Below, in pieces: positions 27,744 through 37,088 of a stretch of 64,000 bases of DNA. Below the pieces are notes generated by a model, which saw only the letters and a program-made list of their open reading frames with translations, did not search any database and was not told the origin of the DNA. Both the position numbers and the translations under genes were made by a program. Position 1 is the first letter of the stretch, and each line of letters begins with the position of its first letter. This stretch comes from Thermodesulfobium acidiphilum. Lineage in GTDB: Bacteria; Thermodesulfobiota; Thermodesulfobiia; Thermodesulfobiales; Thermodesulfobiaceae. The stretch spans positions 684,501 to 748,500 of the forward strand of contig NZ_CP020921.1 of assembly GCF_003057965.1 (NCBI RefSeq), read 5' to 3'.

Positions 27744-27911
27744 AAACTTTTGAAAAAATTTGGTAAAAATGAGACTGTTTGTATATTTTTGTCTAGCTTA
27801 GAGTTATAACGTTAAATTTTTAAGTTTTTTATGCTCTCAATCTTAAAGATAGCTTTTGTTATATTTTTTTTGATCAATTTCTATCTGTAATACCTTAATC
27901 CACCTTTAAAG

Positions 27912-27940
27912 TTGCAAAAAAATTCTAAGTCCTTTATAAT
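27912..27940 (+). promoter_or_regulatory. Promoter of tRNA-Ala (and probably cfa)
   Basis: TTGCAA (27912-27917), a 17-base spacer and a perfect TATAAT (27935-27940), ending 9 bases before the tRNA 5' end. The gene at 28041 begins only 16 bases after the tRNA, so it is probably transcribed from here too. Confidence 0.8.
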
Positions 27941-27949
27941 AATTGCAGT

Positions 27950-28025
27950 GGGCCTGTGGCGCAGTTGGGAGCGTGCCTCAATGGCATTGAGGAGGTCAGG
28001 GGTTCGAATCCCCTCAGGTCCACCA
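27950..28025 (+). tRNA. tRNA-Ala (anticodon GGC)
   Basis: Acceptor GGGCCTG pairs with CAGGTCC, including the G3-U70 pair that identifies tRNA-Ala; discriminator A and encoded CCA follow. The anticodon loop is ATGGCAT (GGC, reads GCC/GCU), and the T-arm contains GGTTCGAATCC. Confidence 0.98.
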
Positions 28026-28040
28026 AGTGGAGACTATATT

Positions 28041-29237
28041 ATGAGTAAAGCTGAGTGTGAATTATATTTTAAAAAAATAGATTCAAAAGGCTTCAGGGTA
28101 AAGTATTGGGACGAAGAAGTTGTAGATTACGGCAAAGGTGAACCCAATTTTACCATAACCTTTAAGAAAGATCTGGCAGATTTTTCTATAAAAGAAGGAG
28201 ACTTAACAGAGCTAATAGAAGATAACGCTGAAGAAATTATAGATATTGATGGAAAGATAGATGATATATGCGCTGCGTTTGGTTTTAATCAGGAGACTGA
28301 TACCTTTAAAACTATAAAAAGACAAATTTTATTATCCATTGCTGAACTATTAATAAACGTCAGGAAAGAAAGACAAAAAAAAGAAGTCCAATCTCACTAT
28401 GATCTTGGTAACGACTTTTTCTCTTTATGGCTGGATGACACTATGACTTATTCATGCGCATACTTTAAGGATCCAAATATGAGCTTACGCGATGCCCAGA
28501 TAGAAAAGATAAATCACACTCTTAAAAAATTAGACTTGAAAAAGGATGAAAGGCTTCTCGACATAGGAAGTGGCTGGGGTCATTTAATACTAAAAGCTGC
28601 ACAGGAATATGGAGTAAAGTGTATGGGAATAACCTTAAGTGAGGAGCAATTTAGGGCGACTAAGGATCTTATAAAAAGATCAGGACTTGAAGATAGAGTT
28701 GAAGTAAGACTTATGAACTATCTTGACCTTGATGAAAATAAATTGCAATTTGATAAGATAGTTAGCGTTGGGATGTTTGAACATGTTGGGAAAGAGAATT
28801 TAGAGAAATACTTTGAGAAGATCAATAAACTTCTTGTTGATAAAGGTTTATCTCTACTGCATACGATAACCTTGCCTGAAGTTTCCGAAGAAGATTCTTT
28901 TAGCATCTGGTTAAAGAAATATATTTTTCCTGGTGGTTATATTCCAGAGTTGAGAGAATTGGTTAGTATTTTGCCCAAATATGACTTTCATCTTATGCAT
29001 CTTGAAAGCTTAAGAATGAATTACGCCTTGACGCTTGATAAATGGTATGAAAATTATTCTCTTCACGCCAAAGAGATAGAAGAAAAATTTGGGAGACAAT
29101 TTATGCGTCGTTGGGGGTTTTATCTAAAAGGTTGTGCAAACGCTTTCAGAACATCTGGCCTTGATGTTCATCAACTTCTCTTTTCAAAGGGCCTCAATAA
29201 CGATATGCCTTTGACGTTCGAGTATATATACAAATAA
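28041..29237 (+). CDS. cfa: Cyclopropane-fatty-acid synthase-family methyltransferase
   Basis: A 398-residue SAM-dependent methyltransferase of the CFA synthase family, which adds a methylene bridge (or methyl) to unsaturated lipid acyl chains at the membrane. The SAM site is LLDIGSGWGHL (about 172); earlier HYDLGNDFFSLWLDDTMTYSCAYF and later GMFEHVG and FPGGYIPEL are family motifs. ATG 28041 is chosen because GTGGAG lies 8 bases upstream; the longer open frame runs through the tRNA. It is very close to tRNA-Ala and has no promoter of its own that I can see. Confidence 0.92.
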   Translation: MSKAECELYFKKIDSKGFRVKYWDEEVVDYGKGEPNFTITFKKDLADFSIKEGDLTELIEDNAEEIIDIDGKIDDICAAFGFNQETDTFKTIKRQILLSIAELLINVRKERQKKEVQSHYDLGNDFFSLWLDDTMTYSCAYFKDPNMSLRDAQIEKINHTLKKLDLKKDERLLDIGSGWGHLILKAAQEYGVKCMGITLSEEQFRATKDLIKRSGLEDRVEVRLMNYLDLDENKLQFDKIVSVGMFEHVGKENLEKYFEKINKLLVDKGLSLLHTITLPEVSEEDSFSIWLKKYIFPGGYIPELRELVSILPKYDFHLMHLESLRMNYALTLDKWYENYSLHAKEIEEKFGRQFMRRWGFYLKGCANAFRTSGLDVHQLLFSKGLNNDMPLTFEYIYK

Positions 29238-29401
29238 TTTCGGTATATATTTTTCTCAAGAAATCTGCAAAATTTTTCCAACTGTCATTGATTGTTACCA
29301 AATTATTAAATAAGTGAATTTAGGGTAGTTTTTTGATACTGCTAATGGTCTTTAGTAAAATTTTAATTTAAATATGATTGTTATTTTTAAGGAGATTTAA
29401 A

Positions 29402-30017
29402 ATGGGTAACGAGCGCGAATGGAAATGTAAAAGGTGTGCTAGTTTGCCTGTTATAAGTAATGAAGAAGAAACAGTTATGTTTCGCTGTGATGTGGATTTG
29501 TTACAAAATAAACTTTATAATACTCTTAATGAAATTGGGATTTGAACTGATAAATGATGGCGAAACGCTAAAAATTGAAACAAAAAATTTCAACAGTTTT
29601 TAGAGTTTTTTCGACGCAACCGTATTCAGAGATTGAGCAAGAAGGTATTCATGTTTTATTTCTGAAAAAAGATGAGACTTTAAAATTTTCCGCTTTGTCA
29701 AACACTAAAACTCTTAAAAAATGGCTTTTTCTATTAAACAACGTAGATTTTATAAATATATTTGAAAACAAGTCATTAACCACATACTTTCAGCCTATTC
29801 TGGAACTAAATAATATGCAAATAAAGGCTTATGAGTGCTTAACAAGAGGTGTCAAGGCTGATGGAAACCTTATGGCGCCCAATCTACTTTTAAACTTGCA
29901 ATAGAGAATGATCTTTTGTTCTTTCTTGATAGACTATGTAGAGAAAATGCGATAAAGACTGCTACGGTTAAAAACATTAATTGCGATTTATTTATTAACA
30001 AGGATAGATCTAACTGA
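29402..30017 (+). pseudogene. EAL-domain cyclic-di-GMP phosphodiesterase, frameshifted and truncated
   Basis: Four pieces in changing frames rebuild the N-terminal part of one known architecture. From 29402 (AGGAG site, ATG) an N-terminal zinc-ribbon-like CKRCASLP continues to LYNTL. The frame then shifts near 29525 to KLGFELINDGETLKIE, and again near 29575 to TQPYSEIEQEGIHVLFL, followed by the EAL start TYFQPILELNNMQIKAYECLTRG. A third shift near 29888 leads to FKLAIENDLLFFLDRLCRENAI and CDLFIN, where it stops. The EAL catalytic half is missing. The intact protein would have degraded c-di-GMP. Clearly non-functional. Confidence 0.8.
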
Positions 30018-30139
30018 TACTTCTTGTATCCCTTTGTCAGCTTTTCATTGTCTATTAGCTTTACAGAATCTAAATCAATGTGTTCTCTGATATCCTTTGG
30101 AAAGAACCTGCTTATAAAAGTTCTCGTATCCAATTCATT
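30003..30139 (-). pseudogene. Fragment of a probable Rpn/YhgA-like PD-(D/E)XK transposase
   Basis: On the minus strand a short open segment reads RTFISRFFPKDIREHIDLD followed by SVKLIDNEKLTKGYKKYQLDL, the style of the N-terminal part of Rpn-family recombination-promoting nucleases (the LP-x-DI-x-EHIDLxSLxL region up to the conserved LDL). It has neither a start nor an end of its own and lies wedged between the EAL remnant and the methyltransferase remnant, with both junctions abrupt. Identification rests on pattern only. Confidence 0.45.
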
Positions 30140-31506
30140 TGAAGAGATAGAAGGAAAGATAAAGCAAATTAAGCACAAGTTCTTTCAGGCAAAAACAAGA
30201 AACAATAAGATGAATCTTCAAAAAAGAGACAAAGAACTAAGGAAAAGGTTATCTGAAATGCTAAATAAAGTTATTCCATTTGAAGACTCTGAGAAAATAG
30301 CTAACTTTGATATCTTTGACCAGAATTCAAGCGCTGATTGGTTTGACCCTGAGTGGATGTTTGGCTTAAGAGATGGCTTTGATATTGTAATCGGAAATCC
30401 ACCGTATGGAATTAAAGTCTCTCAAGTTGATCTTTCAAAATATAAATTTAGTGATTCAAAGAATAATTCAGCATCTCTTTTCATTGAGTTTGGTTTTAAG
30501 ATAACCAAGAATAATGGGGTTGTAATCTATATAGTTCCAAAGTCTTTAGCTTATTCTGATGGTTGGTCGAAAACAAGGAAATTTTTGATACTTGAAAATA
30601 AATTAAATTCAATAATTGATGTTAGTAAAGCATTTGAACACGTTAAGCTAGAACAGGTGATAATTTGTTTTTCAAAATTTCAGCAAAAACAATATAGTAT
30701 TTCAACAGGTGAGGGTTGGTTTGATTGTATAAAAAAAATAGGAGAAATTGGAAATTTTTTTGCTCTAAATTTAGATATTTTACCTATTTATATCAATAAT
30801 ACTAAGAAAAACATTTTAGAAAAGATCAAAGATAAAACTTTATTGCTTGGACAAATTTCTGAAACATGTAGGGAGATGCCTTTTCAGAAAAAAATTAGTA
30901 AAAATGGAATTCCGATCTTAAGAAGAAGAAATATTGGAAAATATTATATTCATGGAAACCTTGATTTTGTTACGATTTCAAAAGATGAATTGAACATGCC
31001 AAAACTAAAAAAACTTTTAGAAAAAACACCTAAAATTTTGTCTCAAAATATTGTGGCTCATATAATGAATCCTGTAGATAAAGTGCTTATTATGTCTACT
31101 ATTGACTTTGATGGAAGTTTAACCTTAGAATACGGTAATGAATACATATATAAAAAATGAATTTAAAGATATTTTTTCATATAGTTATATTTTGGGAATT
31201 TTGAACTCTAAATTATCAGAATGGTTTTATTACTGGTTTGTTTATAATAGGGCCATAAGAACTATGCATTTTGATAAATATTATATTGGCAAACTTCCAA
31301 TAAAAAAAATTGATACATCCAATCAAAATATTGTTTCTGAAATAGAATCAAAGGTTGAAGATATTCTTACTATTAAACAAAAAGATAGTAGTTCAGATAC
31401 CTCTCAACTTCAAAGAGAAATAGATGGATTGGTTTATCAGCTTTATGACTTAATTAAGGGTGAAATAAAAATCATCGAGAAGGGGGTTTATAATAGGGAT
31501 AGATGA
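30138..31506 (+). pseudogene. Type IIG-like restriction/N6-adenine methyltransferase, 5'-truncated and frameshifted
   Basis: Starting abruptly at FEEIEGKIKQIKHKFFQAKTR, this is the C-terminal half of an Eco57I/type IIG-like adenine methyltransferase. DWFDPEWMFGLRDGFDIVIGNPPYG contains the catalytic NPPY motif; later come PILRRRNIGKYYI and the target-recognition end RAIRTMHFDKYYIGKLPI. The N-terminal nuclease half and the SAM-binding motif I are missing. A frameshift inside a run of six A (about 31151-31156) separates GNEYIYK from KNEFKDIFSYSYILGILNSKL, so the tail (31138-31506) is in another frame. Not expected to be active. Confidence 0.8.
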
Positions 31507-33274
31507 AATTTCTGAAGAAAAGAACTTAAATAAAATATACGATGCATTTTTATTTGGTTTTTTTACTGATTTTCTAAAATCAAGCGAGGATTTGCCAGAT
31601 TCAAGCTTAAAGGATTTTTGTCGTTTAGAATCTTTGTTCTGGTTAAATAATTTCGATGAATATTACGAATATATAAAAGAATTAAGTTCTAAAGATAAAA
31701 ATATAGGATATTTGCTTGAATTTAATTTTAAACTTTTTGCTCTTGAATATATTCCAAAACTTTATGTGGAAAAGTTTAAAGAGAATAAAACCTACGAATA
31801 TAAAGAGGAATTTAAAAGTCTTTTACCTGAATTTTATCGTATTTTAGAAAAGCCAATAGACAGAGTAGCTTCTCCTTTTTATTTAGAAGTTTTACTCAAT
31901 ATATTTATTATATATTTAGGTATTGCTGAAAAACTATTTGATGTCAAAAAGCTTCCACTTTCCGATCATATAAGACTAAAAACAAACATTTTTACAAAAC
32001 TTCAGCAGATAGAATCAGAATTTCAAAATCAAAGTTTTAATACAGAAGAAGATAAAATCTGGCAAACTCTTATTTACAAAGGATTAGCTAATGTTTACTC
32101 TTATTATGATGAGTTTTCACATATAGAAAGGCTATACTATGAAAAATCTTTGACAATTAGATCGAATGTGTTTGCTTTGTTAGATATGATTGATTATATT
32201 TTCGATGATGATGAAAAAGAATATGAAGCATGGAATTATCTTAAAAATTTTGAGAAATATTTTAATTATGAAAAATCGTTAGATGAAACAGAATATTTTA
32301 TTTTTTTTGATAAGAAAACACAATTTTCAGGATATCAAAGTAATCAAGAAATAAAGGATAGTTATATAAGAGCTATCAGATCAATTGAGAAAATGAAATA
32401 TAAAACAATTTATGAAAGTTATTTTTACTATAATTTAGCCCTATTTTTAGAGGACGAAGAAGATTATTTAAGAAGTGAAGAAAATCTTAATAAGTCATTA
32501 GAAATACTAAAAAATGCTTGTCAAATACCCGATCTAAGTTATAAATCAGATATAAAAAACAGAGAGAATTTGATTTATTTTTTAGATGATTTTGAAGATT
32601 ATCTTTATGAGATATGTTTTTGCCAAATTAATTTAAATAAAGTAGAAAGTTACGAAGAAACTCTTGCAAATATGGAAAACATTAAGGACGAATTAAGTTC
32701 TCAGGACTATTATGACGAAAAAACTGATATTTCCTATGATATAACTCTTTTAAGGTCAAAAATTCTTGAAAATATAGAGAAATATGATGATTTGATCAAG
32801 ATAATTGAGAATTGTTTAAACGAAAACAGAAATCTGCTTTCTGATGAACAAAAATCAGAATTAAAGGCGAGACTTGCTGTTGCATATTTAAAAGTTGATA
32901 ATTTAGATAAATATAATAAATTGGTAAAAGAGGCTATTGATTTGGATTCTAATAATAGAACTGTATTAGAAATAGCGGTAAAGAGAGATTATTTAAAAAC
33001 TAAGTTTTTATCAAAGAAGCATTGGTATGAAATAATCAAAAGCTTTTCAATTCCATTTGTTATTTTTACACTAATTATTATACCTTTATTTAAAATCCAT
33101 TTAATTCCTGAATTGTATGGCTTAATTTATAATTTACTTATTATAATTGCAATAGCTTGTTGTTTGCCGCCCGTAATTGCATTTATTTATCCGATTGTTT
33201 CAAGGATATCAATAGGTAATACTGTAATAGATTTTGAACTACCTCACAAGGAAAGAAAATCCGATTTGCACTAA
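31493..33274 (+). CDS. Hypothetical TPR-like protein with C-terminal membrane segments
   Basis: A protein of about 593 residues (560 from TTG 31592) that I do not recognise. It is almost entirely helical, rich in Asp, Glu, Lys, Asn and Tyr, with TPR-like repeats such as YESYFYYNLALFLEDEEDYLRSEENLNKSLEIL and AVAYLKVDNLDKYNKLVKEAIDLDSNN. Two strong hydrophobic segments lie near the C-terminus (IPFVIFTLIIIPLF and LLIIIAIACCLPPVIAFIYPIV), so the helical domain is probably cytoplasmic and membrane-anchored. The TTG at 31592 has no ribosome site, and coding-like sequence continues upstream to 31469. AGGGGG at 31481-31486 would fit an ATA start at 31493. Alternatively the gene has lost its start. 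It follows a dead restriction gene. Confidence 0.6.
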   Translation: MGIDEISEEKNLNKIYDAFLFGFFTDFLKSSEDLPDSSLKDFCRLESLFWLNNFDEYYEYIKELSSKDKNIGYLLEFNFKLFALEYIPKLYVEKFKENKTYEYKEEFKSLLPEFYRILEKPIDRVASPFYLEVLLNIFIIYLGIAEKLFDVKKLPLSDHIRLKTNIFTKLQQIESEFQNQSFNTEEDKIWQTLIYKGLANVYSYYDEFSHIERLYYEKSLTIRSNVFALLDMIDYIFDDDEKEYEAWNYLKNFEKYFNYEKSLDETEYFIFFDKKTQFSGYQSNQEIKDSYIRAIRSIEKMKYKTIYESYFYYNLALFLEDEEDYLRSEENLNKSLEILKNACQIPDLSYKSDIKNRENLIYFLDDFEDYLYEICFCQINLNKVESYEETLANMENIKDELSSQDYYDEKTDISYDITLLRSKILENIEKYDDLIKIIENCLNENRNLLSDEQKSELKARLAVAYLKVDNLDKYNKLVKEAIDLDSNNRTVLEIAVKRDYLKTKFLSKKHWYEIIKSFSIPFVIFTLIIIPLFKIHLIPELYGLIYNLLIIIAIACCLPPVIAFIYPIVSRISIGNTVIDFELPHKERKSDLH

Positions 33275-33290
33275 ATAAGCCAAAATCAAT

Positions 33291-34713
33291 AACCAAAATC
33301 CAATCTAACATTATCCCTCCCCTCATTGATAAAAATGTCAAGTGTTTCAAGTATTGAAGATTGTAAAACAATTGGTCAAAAAGTTCAAAAAAGGTATAGT
33401 AAAACATGATGTTGTATGGAAGAGAAGAGTATCTAAAAAAAATAGAAAAACAAAAACAATTGATCCTATAAAATAAACCTAAGGACAATATTGGGAAAAA
33501 TGAATTTGAACGTTTTCGTTCTTATGAGAAGAATTTGTTCAGGATTTCTACTATCTTTGGAATAAATTATTTGCTATCTAAGTAAGTATTGTTTCTATTG
33601 TATTCTTTATTTACACGTTCCTTAAAAAATTTTATAAAATCTGGAAATGTTTCTTCTTTTATAATATCCTGTACATTAAAAATATGAAGATAAGCATGCC
33701 TGGAAGAATATATTCCCAATCTTTTAATTTCACAATTTGATGGCAAACCGTCAATACCGCCAATTTTATAAAGTATATAATATCCAAGTAATTGATTTAA
33801 ATATTCTTGAGTTAATATAAAATTTTTTGTAGTTTTAATATCTATGATTGCATTATCTATTACTATATCACAATCTGCTCCTCTAATAAGTTAAGATGCT
33901 TAACCAAATGTTGGATTTAATATATATTGTTTTTGATATAAAATATTCAGGTTTTACTATTGATATTAAATTTTTTAGATCTTCTATATCTTTTTCATCA
34001 ATATTTCCTAAATCTTTATCTACCAATCCAGCTCTATATATATAATATCTATTTGACCTAACAACAATGTTATTTTGAGTAAATTTGAATTAATTTCGCC
34101 TTTATTAATAAAATCTTCGTAAACTTTTTTTGCTTCGTGTATAATTTTCGCTGTTTTTTTATAAATTGAAGTACCAAATAATGGATCATCTACTCTATAT
34201 TCTAATAAACGAAGAGATGACATAGCTACCCATTCGTGTTCTATAGCATTTGGATTTTTATTTTTTATATAAAAACGAAGTAAATAATCAAATGCTGTTC
34301 CAACCAATGGATAATTTAGTTGATAAGGGAGGGAATAATAATTCTGACTTAGTTTTTAATGAAGGCACTTTAAAAAATTTTAAAAGTTTCTTTAATTTCT
34401 TTGTTCTTATAAAAAAGATGTTAGACTCAAAATATACCTCCATAAATTTTAAATTTTGATTATTGGTAAAAAAATTTATACAAAAATATAGGTTTACTAG
34501 TCTATAAAGATTAATTCCAATTTTTTTCTGTAAATTTGTCCTTTGATAGAATCAATTGAAATTGATCTTACTTCAAGGTTGTAAATCTCATTTACTCAAT
34601 GTCAATAACAACTCCTTATTTACTCTTATGGAAAACAAAAAGTAACCTGATCTTTGATAAAAGGATAGAAAATCAAATTCGTACTAATTAATTTAAAACC
34701 AAAATCCAATCTA
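33291..34713. repeat. 17-bp direct repeat bounding a degenerate block
   Basis: AACCAAAATCCAATCTA occurs at 33291-33307 and 34697-34713. A second shared word, CACTAAATAAG, lies just outside each copy (33269-33279 and 34721-34731), so the order is mirrored on the two sides. The 1.4 kb in between holds only a decayed minus-strand gene. The bases from 33308 to 33566 and from 34444 to 34696 show no gene that I can support. Confidence 0.6.
33567..34443 (-). pseudogene. Decayed gene with PD-(D/E)XK-like motif
   Basis: Pieces in shifting frames on the minus strand join into one protein. It starts at ATG 34443 (MEVYFESNIFF, ending FPPLSTK), shifts near 34320 into YPLVGTAFDYLLRFYIKNKN (open to 34020), then shifts in a TA-rich run near 34045 into RAGLVDKDLGNIDEKD. 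A further break near 33895 leads to GADCDIVIDNAIIDIKTTK and EYLNQLLGYYILYKIGG, ending at 33567. The D-x(n)-D-I-K arrangement resembles a PD-(D/E)XK nuclease core. Family name unknown to me. Three disruptions make it non-functional. Confidence 0.7.
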
Positions 34714-34778
34714 CCCCAATCACTAAATAAGTTTATAATATTTTGTGATGAAAAAATAAATTTGAAGGGAAGATTGCG

Positions 34779-37016
34779 ATGAACGACAAAGTGAAGGTAA
34801 CCTGGACTATTACTGATGAAGCGCCATATCTTGCTACATTTTCCTTGCTCCCCATAGTAAAGAAATTTTTTGATGTGTCAGATATCGAGATAGATATAAA
34901 GGATATCTCTCTTTCGTCAAGGATATTGGCCAATTTTTCTGACTTTCTAACTGAAGAGCAAAGGGTCTCTGACGATCTTTCTATTCTTGGTGAACTTGTA
35001 AACCAGCCAGATACCATTCTCATAAAGCTGCCAAACATAAGCGCTTCTCTTCCACAACTGAAGATTGCCATAAAGGAATTGCAGTCAAAAGGATACAATC
35101 TGCCTGATTATCCAGATGAGCTAAAATCAGATTGGGATGAGCAGATAAGAGAGAGATATTCCAGAGTATTGGGCAGCGCTGTGAACCCGGTATTAAGGCA
35201 GGGGAACAATATTCGCGCGGTCCCTAGGTCTATCAAAGAAACAGCCAAAAAATTTCCTGAGTTGATGGGACTTCCTTTAAAGGAGTGGAGTTCATCTTCT
35301 AAGACTCACGTTTCACACATGACTGATGGGGATTTTTATGGCCATGAAAAATCAATAACTCTTTCAAAGAATACCAAAGTAAGGATAGAGTTTATAGATA
35401 AAAGCGGCAGTGTTTTCGTCTTTAGAGAGCTGAATCTTTTGGACAAAGAGATATTTGACGGTTCATTTATAAGCATAAAGGCCTTGTCTGATTTTTACGA
35501 AGATCAGATAAAGGATGCAAAGAGAGAGGATATATTGTGGTCGTTACACCTTAAAGCCACCATGATGAAGATATCCGATCCAGTATTATTTGGCCATGCT
35601 ATCAGGACATACTTTAAGGAAGTATTTGCAAAGCATCAAGACACTTTCAATGAGATAGGAGTCAATCCAAACAATGGATTAAGCGATATCCTTTCAAAGC
35701 TAAAAAAATTATCTGATGACAAGAGAACTGAAATAGAGAAAGATATAGAGGCTACTTATGAGAAAAATCCAGGTTTGTATATGGTAGATTCAAACAAAGG
35801 GATTACAAATCTTCATATGCCTAATCTTGTCCTTATAGACGCCTCAATTCCAACCATCATTAGAGACGGAGGAAAAGCCTGGGGTCCAGATGGTATGCTT
35901 CATGACGTAAAGATAGTTATTCCTGATAGGTCGTACGCTACCATATATGCTGAAATAGTTGAAGATTGTAAGAAAAATGGAGCTTTTGACAGAACTACTA
36001 TGGGAACTGTTATAGATATCGGTCTGATAGCAATGAAAGCTGAAGAGTACGGATCTCATGACAAGACTTTTATAGCTCCTGATGATGGAGTTTTCAGAGT
36101 GGTAGATACTGAAGACGGCCAAATTCTTATGCAGCACTCTGTAGAAAAGGGTGACATATGGAGAGGTTGCCAGGTAAAGGATGTGGCTATCAGAAACTGG
36201 GTTCAAATTGCTGTAGAAGAAACTAAGAAAAATAATCTTCCTGCCATATTCTGGCTGGATGAAAACAGACCTCATGATAAAGAGGAGATCAAAAAGGTTA
36301 GAGAATATTTGAAAACTTATGACCTAACAGGTCTGGATATAAAGATAATGAAGCCCTTGGATGCAATGAAAGCTACTCTAAAGATGATTAGGAAAGGACA
36401 GGATGTGATTGCAGTAACTGGGAATATATTAAGAGATTATCTTTCTGATCTCTTTCCTATATTGGAAGTAGGAACCAGCGCAAAAGTATTTTCTATAATC
36501 CCCCTTCTTTCAGGTGGTCGCATGTTTGAGACTGGTGCAGGAGGTAGCGCACCAAAGCATGTAGAGCAATTTCTGGAAAAAAATCACTTGAGATGGGATT
36601 CTATTGCAGAATTTGTAGCCATTTCTCAAAGTCTGAGGTTTATTTTTGATAAGTATAACCTTAGAAAAGCTTTTGTTTTAGGCAATGCCTGTGAAGGTGC
36701 AATATCTGATATACTCTCAAATAAAAAATGGCCGTCGAGGAAGGTTGGGGAGATAGACAATAGAGGAGAACACTATTATTTCATGAAATATTGGGCCAAT
36801 CATCTTTCGAATCAGAAAGAGGATATTGACATAAAAGAAAAATTTTTAAAAGTAAAGATTGAACTTGATAAAAATGAAGACAAGATTAACGAAGAGCTTT
36901 TGAGCGTTCAAGGTAAAAAGGTTGAGATAAATGGCTATTATAGGCCAGATAAGGACATAGTAGAAAGGCTAATGCGTCCAAGCTCGATTTTAAACAATAT
37001 AGTGGACAATATATAA
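34779..37016 (+). CDS. icd: NADP-dependent isocitrate dehydrogenase, monomeric type
   Basis: A 745-residue monomeric-type isocitrate dehydrogenase (about 740 is normal), interconverting isocitrate and 2-oxoglutarate with CO2 and NADP(H). Family hallmarks include [19 protein letters not shown] at the N-terminus, [35 protein letters not shown], and the C-terminal [25 protein letters not shown] precedes the ATG. It begins the TCA-cycle module that continues with the LeuCD-like pair, kor and suc genes. Gas-fixing anaerobes can run this step towards isocitrate. A large terminator-like hairpin follows. Confidence 0.96.
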   Translation: MNDKVKVTWTITDEAPYLATFSLLPIVKKFFDVSDIEIDIKDISLSSRILANFSDFLTEEQRVSDDLSILGELVNQPDTILIKLPNISASLPQLKIAIKELQSKGYNLPDYPDELKSDWDEQIRERYSRVLGSAVNPVLRQGNNIRAVPRSIKETAKKFPELMGLPLKEWSSSSKTHVSHMTDGDFYGHEKSITLSKNTKVRIEFIDKSGSVFVFRELNLLDKEIFDGSFISIKALSDFYEDQIKDAKREDILWSLHLKATMMKISDPVLFGHAIRTYFKEVFAKHQDTFNEIGVNPNNGLSDILSKLKKLSDDKRTEIEKDIEATYEKNPGLYMVDSNKGITNLHMPNLVLIDASIPTIIRDGGKAWGPDGMLHDVKIVIPDRSYATIYAEIVEDCKKNGAFDRTTMGTVIDIGLIAMKAEEYGSHDKTFIAPDDGVFRVVDTEDGQILMQHSVEKGDIWRGCQVKDVAIRNWVQIAVEETKKNNLPAIFWLDENRPHDKEEIKKVREYLKTYDLTGLDIKIMKPLDAMKATLKMIRKGQDVIAVTGNILRDYLSDLFPILEVGTSAKVFSIIPLLSGGRMFETGAGGSAPKHVEQFLEKNHLRWDSIAEFVAISQSLRFIFDKYNLRKAFVLGNACEGAISDILSNKKWPSRKVGEIDNRGEHYYFMKYWANHLSNQKEDIDIKEKFLKVKIELDKNEDKINEELLSVQGKKVEINGYYRPDKDIVERLMRPSSILNNIVDNI

Positions 37017-37030
37017 AAATCAAAATCTAT

Positions 37031-37084
37031 GTTGGCCGCTAAACTTAGCGCAAGTTTTACCGTGGCGTCCATTTAGCGGTCAAC
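37031..37084 (+). terminator. Long hairpin after icd
   Basis: GTTGGCCGCTAAA (37031-37043) pairs over 13 bp, with one G-T, with TTTAGCGGTCAAC (37072-37084), followed by TTTATT. The 28-base loop is itself GC-rich. It acts plausibly as terminator for icd and for the remnant on the other strand; its size also fits an element end. Confidence 0.6.
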
Positions 37085-37088
37085 TTTA

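Noticed and set aside
27912-28040. N-terminal extension of the CFA-type protein reading through the tRNA-Ala gene
   Set aside because: The extra 43 residues are the translated tRNA; the ATG at 28041 has a proper ribosome site.
29402-29545. A separate 47-residue zinc-ribbon protein
   Set aside because: Its sequence is the N-terminal domain of the EAL-protein architecture whose remaining parts follow in other frames, so it belongs to the pseudogene.
33340-33476. Short plus-strand open segment (VLKIVKQLVKKFKKGIVKHD) as a transposase remnant
   Set aside because: It is lysine-rich and AT-driven, has no recognisable family motif and shows no coding support beyond being open.
34250-34459. Plus-strand frame of 69 codons
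   Set aside because: It lies opposite the first pieces of the minus-strand PD-(D/E)XK-like pseudogene, which explain the sequence better.
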